Shown here: positions 17,325 through 28,346 of the stretch, one piece after another
How positions within the stretch are numbered: position 1 is the first letter of the stretch
Layout: each line of letters begins with the position of its first letter
NCBI GenBank assembly: GCA_030824275.1
Contig: JAVBXY010000037.1
Location: forward strand, 1 to 60,407
Source of the DNA: Rhodocyclaceae bacterium
GTDB taxonomy: Bacteria; Pseudomonadota; Gammaproteobacteria; Burkholderiales; Rhodocyclaceae
DNA: 60,407 nucleotides
Direction of reading: 5' to 3'
Program-made: the position numbers and the translations under genes
Notes under the pieces: generated by a model
What the model was told of the DNA's origin: nothing
Seen by the model: the letters and a program-made list of their open reading frames with translations, nothing else
Databases searched by the model: none

Positions 17325-18470
17325 ATGCGAGTTCGTGGTTTTGTTTTTTGTGCGCTTCTTCTTCCAGGCATTGCGTCTGCCTTGAGTCTGGGGGATGCAG
17401 CAGGCCGGGTTGTCATCGGGGAAGCGCTGTCCGTTCGCATTCCACTGCAAGGGCCGGAAGCCGGCGCAGTCAAGGATGACTGCGTCAAACTGCTGCCTGT
17501 CCCAGGTGACACCGCAGACACTCGCCTGGACTCGGCCGCAGTCAGACTGGATAAGGGTGCCGTACTTGTCTCGACGCGGCGGATCGTCTCTCAGCCCGTG
17601 CTGAGTTTTCGTATCCGCGTCGACTGCGGGATGAACCTGGTACGGGACTACCAACTCCTTCCCCTTTTTCCACAGCGCACGGGAGATGCGCTGCCGGCAC
17701 CCATTCCATCCGGGCCGACAGTCTTGCCCGCAGTCGTCTTGCCAGCAGTAGCTCCGCAGCAACCCAAGCCGGCCACGACCCAAGCAGCGGGAGCGCAATA
17801 CACCGTGCGCGAGACATCCACCTTGCGCCTGATCTCTCGTCAACGCTATCCGACGGATTCGGCAGCACGGGTCGCCTTCATCCGGCGCGTCGCTTCCGTA
17901 AATCCAGAGATTTTCGCGAGCATCGACGGCGCATTCGATCAAGCCTTGCCTTCGGGAATACAACTGCGAATGCCGGCAAATCTACCGAAACCGGCGCAGG
18001 CATCTTCCCGCGAAAAGCGATCCCCGGTCATCGATGCACCCGTTACCGCCATTGCCACCAAAGCAGCACCCGCATCCAAGGGGCGGCTGATCATTGGTGC
18101 CGGCGCACTCCCCAGCCGTGGTACGGAACATCTTGAAGCGGATGTCGATCGACTGGTCGGAATCATGAATGAACAGGTTCTGATCCAGATATCGATGGCC
18201 GAGCGTCTTGGAAAATTGGAACTCGAGATTGAGAGTGCCAAGCAAGCGATAGCCTTGCAACAGACGCAGAATCGGCGCCTGGAAGCGGAGGTACGCGCGC
18301 TGCGCGAAGAGCAGCGATTCAACTCCTACGTCCAACTGATACTGGCCATCCTGCTTGGCGGCTTGGCATTGGCCGCGTTTCTATGGTGGCGGGGACAAAT
18401 GCGGAACGGTTTCATCCCGTTCCAATCATCGCCTCCGCCCTCACCCATCGATCGAAGTCTTCTTCGCTGA
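17325..18470 (+). CDS. FimV-like membrane protein
   Basis: This protein of about 381 residues begins with a signal sequence ([19 protein letters not shown]) followed by [22 protein letters not shown], like the periplasmic N-terminus of FimV/HubP proteins. A Pro-rich linker, a coiled coil (about 290-335) and one membrane segment (about 338-356) follow. It is much shorter than FimV and lacks the acidic cytoplasmic TPR part, so it may be a reduced paralogue. An in-frame TTG at 17307 is an alternative start. The last 59 bases overlap the convergent fumC gene. Confidence 0.6.
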   Translation: MRVRGFVFCALLLPGIASALSLGDAAGRVVIGEALSVRIPLQGPEAGAVKDDCVKLLPVPGDTADTRLDSAAVRLDKGAVLVSTRRIVSQPVLSFRIRVDCGMNLVRDYQLLPLFPQRTGDALPAPIPSGPTVLPAVVLPAVAPQQPKPATTQAAGAQYTVRETSTLRLISRQRYPTDSAARVAFIRRVASVNPEIFASIDGAFDQALPSGIQLRMPANLPKPAQASSREKRSPVIDAPVTAIATKAAPASKGRLIIGAGALPSRGTEHLEADVDRLVGIMNEQVLIQISMAERLGKLELEIESAKQAIALQQTQNRRLEAEVRALREEQRFNSYVQLILAILLGGLALAAFLWWRGQMRNGFIPFQSSPPPSPIDRSLLR

Positions 18471-19788
18471 CATAGCCCAGCGCCAGCGCTGATTCCCTTA
18501 GCGTGCCGCCCTCGGTATGGGCGCGCTTGGCGATTTCCGCCGCATGGTCGTAGCCGATGTAGGGCGTCAGCGCCGTCACCAGCATCAGTGATCGCGCCAG
18601 TTGTTCGGCGATGCGCTCGGGCCGCGCTTCGATGCCGCGCACGCAGTGGCGCTCGAAGCTTTCCATGCCTTCGGCCAGCAGGCGCAGGCTTTGCAACAGG
18701 TTGTGGGCCAGTAGCGGCTTGAAGACATTGAGTTCGAAATTGCCCGAGGCGCCGCCGAAATTGATCGCCACGTCGTTGCCGAAAACCTGGCAACAGAGCA
18801 TGGTGATCGCCTCGCACTGGGTCGGGTTCACCTTTCCGGGCATGATGGAACTGCCCGGCTCATTTTCCGGCAGCGTCAGTTCGCCAAGGCCCGAGCGCGG
18901 GCCGGAGGCCAGCCAACGGATGTCGTTGGCGATTTTCATCAGCGCCGCCGCCAGGGTCTTCAGCGCGCCATGGGTAGATACCATCGCATCATGAGCCGCC
19001 AGCGCGGCGAATTTGTTGCCGGCGGTAACGAAAGGCTGGTCGCAGGCGCGGGCCAGTTCGGCGGCGATACGCGGGCCGAATTCCACATGAGTGTTAAGGC
19101 CGGTGCCGACCGCGGTGCCACCGGCGGCCAGCTCGTGCAGAGCTGGCCGCGTCGCGGCAATGGCGGCAGCGGCATGGTCGAGCTGGGCGACGTAACCGGA
19201 AAATTCCTGCCCCAAGGTGAGCGGCGTGGCGTCTTGCAAGTGGGTGCGGCCGATCTTGACGATGCCGGCAAAAGCCGCCGACTTCGCCGCCAGCGCATCA
19301 CGCAATCGACTCAAGGCTGGCAGCAGCGCGCAGTCGATGGCGATGCAGGCGGCCACGTGCATGGCGGTGGGGAAAATGTCGTTGGACGATTGGCCGAGGT
19401 TCACCGCGTCATTCGGGTGCACGCGCCGGCCATCCAGCAATTGCGTTGCCCGATTTGCCAGCACTTCGTTCATGTTCATGTTGCTCTGCGTGCCCGAGCC
19501 AGTCTGCCAGACCGAGAGCGGAAATTCGGCCTCGTGAAGGCCGGCGATGACCTCGTCGGTCGCCACGATAATGGCATCGGCGACATCCGCCGCCAACAGG
19601 CCCAGTTCCCGGTTCGTCACAGCAGCGGCGCGCTTGGTCTGGGCCAGGGCGAGAATCAGTTCACGTGGCATGCGCTCGGTGGAGATGGCGAAATGCTCCA
19701 ATGAACGCTGGGTCTGCGCGCCCCAGAGTCGCTCGGCCGGCACCTCGATGGGGCCGAAACTATCACGCTCGGTACGGGTATCGCTCAT
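18412..19788 (-). CDS. fumC: Fumarate hydratase class II
   Basis: This 458-residue homotetrameric, iron-free fumarase converts fumarate and malate in the TCA cycle. The superfamily signature [11 protein letters not shown] is present, together with [14 protein letters not shown] and [19 protein letters not shown], which form the active site. Length is normal for FumC. AGGAG precedes ATG 19788. It is divergent from acnA across 70 bases and its 3' end overlaps the convergent FimV-like gene by 59 bases. Confidence 0.95.
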   Translation of the reverse strand: MSDTRTERDSFGPIEVPAERLWGAQTQRSLEHFAISTERMPRELILALAQTKRAAAVTNRELGLLAADVADAIIVATDEVIAGLHEAEFPLSVWQTGSGTQSNMNMNEVLANRATQLLDGRRVHPNDAVNLGQSSNDIFPTAMHVAACIAIDCALLPALSRLRDALAAKSAAFAGIVKIGRTHLQDATPLTLGQEFSGYVAQLDHAAAAIAATRPALHELAAGGTAVGTGLNTHVEFGPRIAAELARACDQPFVTAGNKFAALAAHDAMVSTHGALKTLAAALMKIANDIRWLASGPRSGLGELTLPENEPGSSIMPGKVNPTQCEAITMLCCQVFGNDVAINFGGASGNFELNVFKPLLAHNLLQSLRLLAEGMESFERHCVRGIEARPERIAEQLARSLMLVTALTPYIGYDHAAEIAKRAHTEGGTLRESALALGYVSEEDFDRWVRAEAMIGTG

Positions 19789-19858
19789 GGCGTTCTCCTG
19801 GCAGCGGAATGATGCAAACAGTATGGCTCTTTACGCAGGCGGTGGACTATGCTGAACC

Positions 19859-22576
<2,718 letters not shown>

Positions 22577-22582
22577 AAATTC

Positions 22583-22611
22583 AAAAGTCGGCGCTGACGG
22601 TACGGCGATTA
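22583..22611 (+). repeat. Dispersed repeat, intergenic copy overlapping a stop codon
   Basis: The copy reads AAAAGTCGGCGCTGACGG, then TACGGCGATTA. Its last three bases (TTA, 22609-22611) are, on the minus strand, the TAA stop codon of the chemoreceptor gene. It lies between two convergent genes. Confidence 0.85.
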
Positions 22612-24408
22612 CTTGTCCGCCAGCAGTGATTCGGCCGACATGCCGACGCGGACATTGCCCCACAGACGGTTGTTGATCTCGATCGGCATGGCGATGTCGC
22701 ACAGAATCTCGCCGGTGTCGCGCAAATAGGTGCGCAACAGGATCGGCAAGGTGTTGCGAGCCGCCCGCAGTTCGCCCGGATTCTCGAACTTGCGACAGGT
22801 GCGGTTGCCGACCAGATCGACAGCGGCATCACCAGTCAGCGGCTTGGAAAACTTCTGGTTGTGGGCGGATAGATAGCCGTCCACATTGACGGCGACGGCA
22901 TAGGTGCAACCGGGGAAAGAGGCCAGACATTCCTCCAGCAGCGACTGGCAGCGGCGGGTGAATTCATCGCCCCAGGAAACGCGGTACTTCTGTGGCTTGC
23001 TGCTGCCGACTGGCTGGTAGTTCGTGTCGAAGATATTGCTGCCATTCTTCGACATGGCCTCCAGCTCGACCAGCAGGCGATCACGGAACGTGCGGGTCTG
23101 GTCCACGGCCAGATCGAAGGCGCCACGACCGATCTTGAAACGCGAAATCAGTTCCTGCACCGACTCCGTGGACTCCGACAAGCCGGCGGTGCGCTGCTCC
23201 GAGTCGGCCATGTGGCGGGCGACCTCCGAGGACAGGCCGTGGATCTTGTTCACGTTGTCATGCACCTGGGCGTTCGTGGCCGACAGTTCCTCCATGGCGG
23301 CAGCGATGTGCAGCAGTTGCTCGCCGGTACGCTCGAAGTCGCCGACCATGCCCTGAAACTGAACCGAAGACCGGCTGACGACATCCCGTGTGTGCTGGAC
23401 ATCGGCATTGATCTCGTCGTTCTCGGCACGGGTGCTGCCGACCTGGGTCAACATCGCGGCGATGTTGCCAGTGATCTCCGAGGTGGCCTGATTGACGCGC
23501 TCGGCCAGTTTGCGCACTTCGTCGGCGACGACGGCAAAACCCCGCCCTGCTTCGCCGGCTCGCGCCGCTTCGATGGCCGCGTTGAGGGCCAGCAAGTTGG
23601 TCTGGTCGGCCACTTCGCGGATCAGCACGGCAAACTGATTGACGCTTTCCGAGCGCCGCGACAGATCGTCGACCGTGTGATTGAAGCGCAGCACCTTTTC
23701 GCCGACGACATTGATCCGGGCGGCGATATCCTGCATTTCGTGCAGCGAGATCCGCGCATTCTCCAGATTGGTATGGGTCGAGTTGGAAATGAGCTGGGTG
23801 CTGCGCGAGACCTCTTCGATGGCGCGGGTCGCCTCGGTGCTGGCATCGAACACCTGGGCTGTCATCTCGCCCTGCTGGCGTGCGCTGCTGACGGTTTCGT
23901 CGAGCCGCGTCTTGACCTGCACGGCATCGCGGGCGATGGAAACGCTGGCCTTGCGCACCTCGCCGATGATCTGGCGCATCTTGTCGGCGAAGCGGTTGTA
24001 GCTCTCCGCCATCTGGCGGAACTCGTCGTGGGTCAGCGTGGGCAGATCGCGGGAAAAGTCCCCTTCGCCAGCGGCAATTTCATTGAAGGTCTGCGTCACC
24101 ACCCGCACCGGACGCACGATCAGATGGCGCAGGAACAGTATCTGTCCGACGTTCCAGATCAGCGCGAAGACCGTCAGCACCAGCATGGCGTAGAAGGCTG
24201 TTTCCAGCGACGCATCGATGCGCAACGCAATCTCCGGTGCCACCTTGCCCTCGGCAAGGGCATCGGCGATGCCGCGCTTCTGGTCCAGGAAAATGAACAG
24301 GTAACCGAAATCGATCACCAACAGCAGCAAAAAGCTGCTCAGCTTCTTGGTCAGCGAGTTCCAGAAGGTCTTTTCTATGCTTTCGTACATTGACCAGAAC
24401 GTATTCAT
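22609..24408 (-). CDS. Methyl-accepting chemotaxis protein with C-terminal sensory domain
   Basis: This 599-residue receptor has two membrane segments (about 26-41 and 73-93) only 30 residues apart, so it has almost no periplasmic sensor. A HAMP-like linker follows, then the signalling hairpin tip [18 protein letters not shown]. After the signalling domain, about 146 more residues (about 454-599) form a separate domain with RTYLRDTGEILCDIAMPIE and WGNVRVGM, like PAS/Cache-type modules found at the end of some receptors; this is probably the sensor, facing the cytoplasm. A perfect GGAGG precedes ATG 24408, and the gene starts 22 bases after lutB on the same strand, so it may belong to the lut operon. 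Confidence 0.88.
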   Translation of the reverse strand: MNTFWSMYESIEKTFWNSLTKKLSSFLLLLVIDFGYLFIFLDQKRGIADALAEGKVAPEIALRIDASLETAFYAMLVLTVFALIWNVGQILFLRHLIVRPVRVVTQTFNEIAAGEGDFSRDLPTLTHDEFRQMAESYNRFADKMRQIIGEVRKASVSIARDAVQVKTRLDETVSSARQQGEMTAQVFDASTEATRAIEEVSRSTQLISNSTHTNLENARISLHEMQDIAARINVVGEKVLRFNHTVDDLSRRSESVNQFAVLIREVADQTNLLALNAAIEAARAGEAGRGFAVVADEVRKLAERVNQATSEITGNIAAMLTQVGSTRAENDEINADVQHTRDVVSRSSVQFQGMVGDFERTGEQLLHIAAAMEELSATNAQVHDNVNKIHGLSSEVARHMADSEQRTAGLSESTESVQELISRFKIGRGAFDLAVDQTRTFRDRLLVELEAMSKNGSNIFDTNYQPVGSSKPQKYRVSWGDEFTRRCQSLLEECLASFPGCTYAVAVNVDGYLSAHNQKFSKPLTGDAAVDLVGNRTCRKFENPGELRAARNTLPILLRTYLRDTGEILCDIAMPIEINNRLWGNVRVGMSAESLLADK

Positions 24409-24430
24409 GTCACCTCCTCCTTCCCAAACC

Positions 24431-25864
24431 CTAGTTCGTCCGCTGCCGTTCCGCCATCAAATCCCGCAGGCGCTTCTTCGCCGGGATCAGTGGCGTGCGG
24501 ATGCCCGTCCAGGCGCCTTGGTAACCTGGCATGAAGGCGCGGCCACGGCTCATCAGCCAGGTGCTCAGGCGATAGAGCGTGGGATAGCGATAGACCAGCG
24601 CCCAGGCGCGGAACAGGATGCTGACCAGGGGCTTGCGTGATTCGCCTGCGCCGCGCAAGGACGAATCGGCATCGGCCGCCTGCGCTTCGTTGCGCAGGCG
24701 CACCAGCAGATCGGTAATGGGGATGCGCACGGGACACACCTCGGCGCAGGCGCCGCAGAGCGTCGAGGCGGTGGCCAGCCGATGGGTCGCGCCCAGGCCC
24801 AGCAGGTGCGGCGAAATGATCGCCCCGATGGGGCCGGGATAGGTCGTGCCATAGGCATGGCCGCCGATGCGGGCATATACCGGGCAGTGGTTCATGCAGG
24901 CGCCGCAGCGTATGCATTGCAGCGTGGCGCGCAGCTGCACATCGCCGTAGGCCTGCGTGCGGCCGTTGTCGAGCAGGATCAGATGCACCTCGTCGGGACC
25001 ATCCAGTTCGCCGGGCTTGCGCGGGCTACTGATGAAGTTCTGGTAGGTCTCCACCGGCTGGCCCGTCGCCGAACGCGGTAGCAGGGTGTTGAGGATCGCG
25101 ACGTGATCGAGCTTCGCCACCACTTTTTCGATGCCGGTGATGGCGATATGCACTTTGGGCACGGTGGTGCACATGCGGCCGTTGCCTTCGTTCTCGACCA
25201 GAAACAGCGTGCCGGTTTCGGCGACCATGAAATTAACGCCGGAGAGGCCGATGTCGGCGGTGGCGAATTTCTTGCGCAAGACCTCGCGGCCGATGCGGAT
25301 CAATTCGTCCACATTTTCGGTATAGGCGACGCCGGGCAGCTTGGCGGCGAAGAGCTCGGCGATTTGCTGCTTGGTCTTGTGGATCGCCGGCATGATGATG
25401 TGGGACGGCGCCTCGCCGGCCAGCTGGACGATGTATTCGCCCATGTCGGTTTCCAGCGCGTCGATGCCCGCCGCTTCGAGCGCATGGTTGAGGCCGATCT
25501 CCTCGCTGACCATGGACTTGCCCTTGACCACGGACTTGGCCTCCTTGCGCTTCGCGATCTCGAGGACGATGGCCCGCGCCTCCTCCGGCGTTTGCGCCCA
25601 ATGTACCTGAACGCCGTTCCGCGAGAGCCGACTTTCCAGTTCTTCAAGCAATTGCGGCAGATTGGCCAGGGCATGACGGCGGATTGCCTCGCCGAGATCG
25701 CGCAGGCGCGAGAGTTCATTGGCATCGGTGAATTGGGCGCGGCGCTTGGCCTGAAGAAAATCCATGGCGCCACGGAAGCTGCGCCGCAGGTGAAGGTCGT
25801 TCATCGCCTCGCGGCTGCGCTGATCGAAACCCGAGGAAGGATGGAAGTGGATAGGCTGGCTCAT
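24431..25864 (-). CDS. lutB: Lactate utilisation iron-sulfur protein LutB
   Basis: This 477-residue protein carries two 4Fe-4S motifs in its C-terminal part (Cys 317, 320, 323, 327 and 370, 373, 377), after a long N-terminal domain shared with LutC-like proteins. It is the electron-transfer subunit of the LutABC complex, which oxidises L-lactate to pyruvate. ATG 25864 overlaps the lutC stop as ATGA. An upstream extension in the same frame runs through lutC and is not coding. Gene order here is lutA-lutC-lutB. Confidence 0.9.
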   Translation of the reverse strand: MSQPIHFHPSSGFDQRSREAMNDLHLRRSFRGAMDFLQAKRRAQFTDANELSRLRDLGEAIRRHALANLPQLLEELESRLSRNGVQVHWAQTPEEARAIVLEIAKRKEAKSVVKGKSMVSEEIGLNHALEAAGIDALETDMGEYIVQLAGEAPSHIIMPAIHKTKQQIAELFAAKLPGVAYTENVDELIRIGREVLRKKFATADIGLSGVNFMVAETGTLFLVENEGNGRMCTTVPKVHIAITGIEKVVAKLDHVAILNTLLPRSATGQPVETYQNFISSPRKPGELDGPDEVHLILLDNGRTQAYGDVQLRATLQCIRCGACMNHCPVYARIGGHAYGTTYPGPIGAIISPHLLGLGATHRLATASTLCGACAEVCPVRIPITDLLVRLRNEAQAADADSSLRGAGESRKPLVSILFRAWALVYRYPTLYRLSTWLMSRGRAFMPGYQGAWTGIRTPLIPAKKRLRDLMAERQRTN

Positions 25865-26520
25865 TCCTGATTCTCCCGGCAAAGCAGGACCACGACTTCC
25901 TTCGGCCCATGGGCACCGTAGGCCAGGGTCTGCTGGATGTCGGCAGTCTTGGATGGTCCTGAAATCACCACCGCATTGGTCGGCATGCCGTCGGCCCAGC
26001 CTTCCTTGTTCATGGCTTCGTACAGATGCTGGTGGATTGCCGATGCATCGAGCAGGACGAAATGCACCGGCGGCACCAGCGACATCATGCGCGGCTCGCG
26101 GGAATCGGGCCAGAGCACCAGGCTGCCGGTGTCGGCCAGGGCGCAACGGGCATTGGTGAGGGATGCATCCACATTGGCGAACATCTCGTCGCGCCAGTCG
26201 ATGCCAGCGTGCTCATAGTCAATGAAGTCCAGCGCACCGCGACGGCTGCGCAACAAGGCCGCCTCCGGCGTACCGCCGACGAGGAAGCGGCGCAACCCTT
26301 TTTGCTCGGCGATGGAGAGCAGCAGATCCGGCCAGAGGCTGCGGTAAGTCTCATGCACTTCGGCATGGGAAGCCTCGATGGCGGCCTTGAAGCGGGCCAA
26401 TCGTTCGGCCGCGTCGAGCCGGGGCATCGCGGCATACCAGCCGGCCACGTCGGGCAGCGGCGCCGGATCGCCAGCGGGCGCCGCGCGCAGGCGGGCGAGT
26501 ATGGAGTCACGAGCATTCAT
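25861..26520 (-). CDS. lutC: Lactate utilisation protein LutC
   Basis: This 219-residue protein of the LutC/YkgG (LUD) family has TGSLVLWPDSREPRMMSLVPP and GPSKTADIQQTLAYGAHGPKE, the family hallmark. In LutC-type proteins this region binds phosphate or nucleotide-like groups. It overlaps lutA and lutB by ATGA at both ends, showing tight translational coupling. It takes part in lactate oxidation with LutA and LutB. Confidence 0.9.
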   Translation of the reverse strand: MNARDSILARLRAAPAGDPAPLPDVAGWYAAMPRLDAAERLARFKAAIEASHAEVHETYRSLWPDLLLSIAEQKGLRRFLVGGTPEAALLRSRRGALDFIDYEHAGIDWRDEMFANVDASLTNARCALADTGSLVLWPDSREPRMMSLVPPVHFVLLDASAIHQHLYEAMNKEGWADGMPTNAVVISGPSKTADIQQTLAYGAHGPKEVVVLLCRENQE

Positions 26521-27323
26521 GCCTGATCTCCCCCACCAGTACGGCGCCAGAGGAAGCTGGCGATGTGCTCGCCGGGCAAGGTCGGCTTGCGTCCAGCTTC
26601 CTTGTCGAGAAATTCGGCATGGCCGAGGATGTTGAACAGGCAGCCGCAATCGGCACTGACCACCGCCTCGGCGCCGCTTTCCTTGAGGCTGGCGACCTTG
26701 TCGGTTACGATGGCCTCGGAAATCTCCGGGTGGCGCAGCGAGAAGGTGCCGCCGAAACCGCAGCACTCCTCGGCACGCGCCTGCTGGGCAACCGTCACTT
26801 TGTGCAGACCGGCCAGCAGTGCGGCACTGGTGGCATGCACGCCCATCTCGCGGCGGGCATGGCAGGAGGTGTGCAAGGCAATCGTGCAGGGCTCGGCCGC
26901 TTCGTCATGGCGCGAAAACCCGACGACATGGACGAGGAATTCAGTGAACTCGAACACCCGCTCGGCCAGGGCCACCGCTTTCGGCCCCAATACGGGATCG
27001 TCGGCGAAGAGTTTGGGATAGTTATGCAGCATCATCGCAGCACAAGAGCCGGAAGGCACAACCACCGGCCAGGGCTCGGGAAATAGGTCGAGCTGTAGCC
27101 GCGCAACCGCCTTGGCCTCCTCCGGGTAGCCACTGCTGTAGGCCGGCTGGCCACAACAGGTCTGGTCTGGCGGGAAATGCACGGCGATACCTTCCCGCTC
27201 CAGTAGACGGACGGCATCGAGGCCGGCCTCGGGAGAGAACTGATCCACCAGACAAGTGGAAAACAGGTAGGCCGCGGCCGGCTTGGCCGGGTAGCGCCGG
27301 GGGGCATCGGTATGGTTCGGCAT
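26517..27323 (-). CDS. lutA: Lactate utilisation protein LutA
   Basis: This 268-residue protein has two CCG motifs (C56-C57 in QTCCGQP and C187-C188 in ECCGFGG), the cysteine-rich domains of glycolate-oxidase/heterodisulfide-reductase-like subunits that hold Fe-S clusters. It is the first gene of the lut operon. GAGGAG lies 7 bases before ATG 27323. Upstream lies a FadR-type operator (27362-27372). Confidence 0.9.
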   Translation of the reverse strand: MPNHTDAPRRYPAKPAAAYLFSTCLVDQFSPEAGLDAVRLLEREGIAVHFPPDQTCCGQPAYSSGYPEEAKAVARLQLDLFPEPWPVVVPSGSCAAMMLHNYPKLFADDPVLGPKAVALAERVFEFTEFLVHVVGFSRHDEAAEPCTIALHTSCHARREMGVHATSAALLAGLHKVTVAQQARAEECCGFGGTFSLRHPEISEAIVTDKVASLKESGAEAVVSADCGCLFNILGHAEFLDKEAGRKPTLPGEHIASFLWRRTGGGDQA

Positions 27324-27361
27324 CAGCAGTCTCCTCTATCGCAATCTTGTTAAAGGTAAAG

Positions 27362-27372
27362 TGGTATTACCA
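27362..27372. promoter_or_regulatory. FadR/LldR-type operator O1 (TGGTATTACCA)
   Basis: This perfect palindrome around a central T fits the TNGTNNNACNA pattern bound by FadR-family regulators such as LldR. It lies 39 bases upstream of the lutA start codon, in the promoter region. Confidence 0.75.
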
Positions 27373-27459
27373 GTTAAGTCGCGAACTATAGGTGTGATAT
27401 GCGATGATTGTCAAACATTTCATGCTTGACGACGGATACAACGCCCAATACCATACAAG

Positions 27460-27470
27460 TGGTCATACCA
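27460..27470. promoter_or_regulatory. FadR/LldR-type operator O2 (TGGTCATACCA)
   Basis: This is a second match to TNGTNNNACNA, 12 bases upstream of the regulator start codon and 98 bases (centre to centre) from O1. Two flanking operators would allow repression of both divergent promoters and possibly DNA looping. Confidence 0.75.
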
Positions 27471-27482
27471 GAATCCACCGCC

Positions 27483-28256
27483 ATGAATCAACGCCGCTTA
27501 CCGGTCACCCGCATCGCCGACGTCGTCGCCGGCGAACTCGAAACCCGCATCCTCGAAGGCTCGCTGAAACCCGGCGACCGCCTGCCGGCGGAACGCGAGC
27601 TGGCGGTCGAACTCGGCGTCTCGCGACCCTCCCTGCGCGAGGCGATCCAAAAGCTGGTCTCGAAAGGCATGCTGGTGACGCGCCACGGTGGCGGCACTGT
27701 AGTCACCGATCATCTCGATGCGCCCTTCGTCGACCCGTGGCAGCAGATGCTGAGCGCGCATCCCATGCTGCATACCGACCTCCTCGAATTCCGTCACATG
27801 CTGGAAAGCCAGGCCGCCGGCCTCGCCGCCGAGCGCGCCACCGCCGCCGACATCGAACGCCTCGACGCTGCCATGGCCGCCCTCGATGCGGTGGATGTGG
27901 TGGATATCGACAGCAATACCTTGAGCTACGTCGACGCCGACGTTGCCTTCCATCAAGTCGTCGCCGAGGCCGCGCACAACGTCCTGATCGGCCATTTGAC
28001 CGCCAGCCTGCTGCGCGTCATCCATGGTCACATCGCGCGCAATGTCGAGCACCTCTACGCCCGACCGCAACGCAGGGATCAATTGAAGGCCCAGCACCAT
28101 GCCATCTGGCAGGCGATCCGCGAGCACAAGCCCGAGGAAGCCACCCGCGCCGCGCGCGCGCACATTGAGTTCGTCCGCCAGAGCATGGCCGACACCGCCC
28201 GCGACGAAGAGCGCCGCAGCAGCGCCCTGCGCCGCCTCGGCGAACCCGGCACCTGA
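27483..28256 (+). CDS. lutR: FadR-family (GntR) lactate-operon regulator
   Basis: This 257-residue protein has an N-terminal GntR winged helix (LKPGDRLPAERELAVELGVSR followed by LREAIQKL) and an all-helical FCD ligand domain with the metal-ligand pattern D--FH (DADVAFHQVV) and later histidines (GH, QHHAIW). It is divergent from lutA and flanked by two operators of its family type, so it very likely represses lut genes until lactate binds. ATG 27483 is chosen because upstream codons fall in the operator region. Gene symbol by function. Confidence 0.85.
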   Translation: MNQRRLPVTRIADVVAGELETRILEGSLKPGDRLPAERELAVELGVSRPSLREAIQKLVSKGMLVTRHGGGTVVTDHLDAPFVDPWQQMLSAHPMLHTDLLEFRHMLESQAAGLAAERATAADIERLDAAMAALDAVDVVDIDSNTLSYVDADVAFHQVVAEAAHNVLIGHLTASLLRVIHGHIARNVEHLYARPQRRDQLKAQHHAIWQAIREHKPEEATRAARAHIEFVRQSMADTARDEERRSSALRRLGEPGT

Positions 28257-28346
28257 GGCCGCGAGCTGCATCCTTTTAATCCCTAGTTACCCCTAGCCGT
28301 TCGCGTCCGCGCACTCCCCCCGCGCGCCGCATATCAGGAGACTGTT

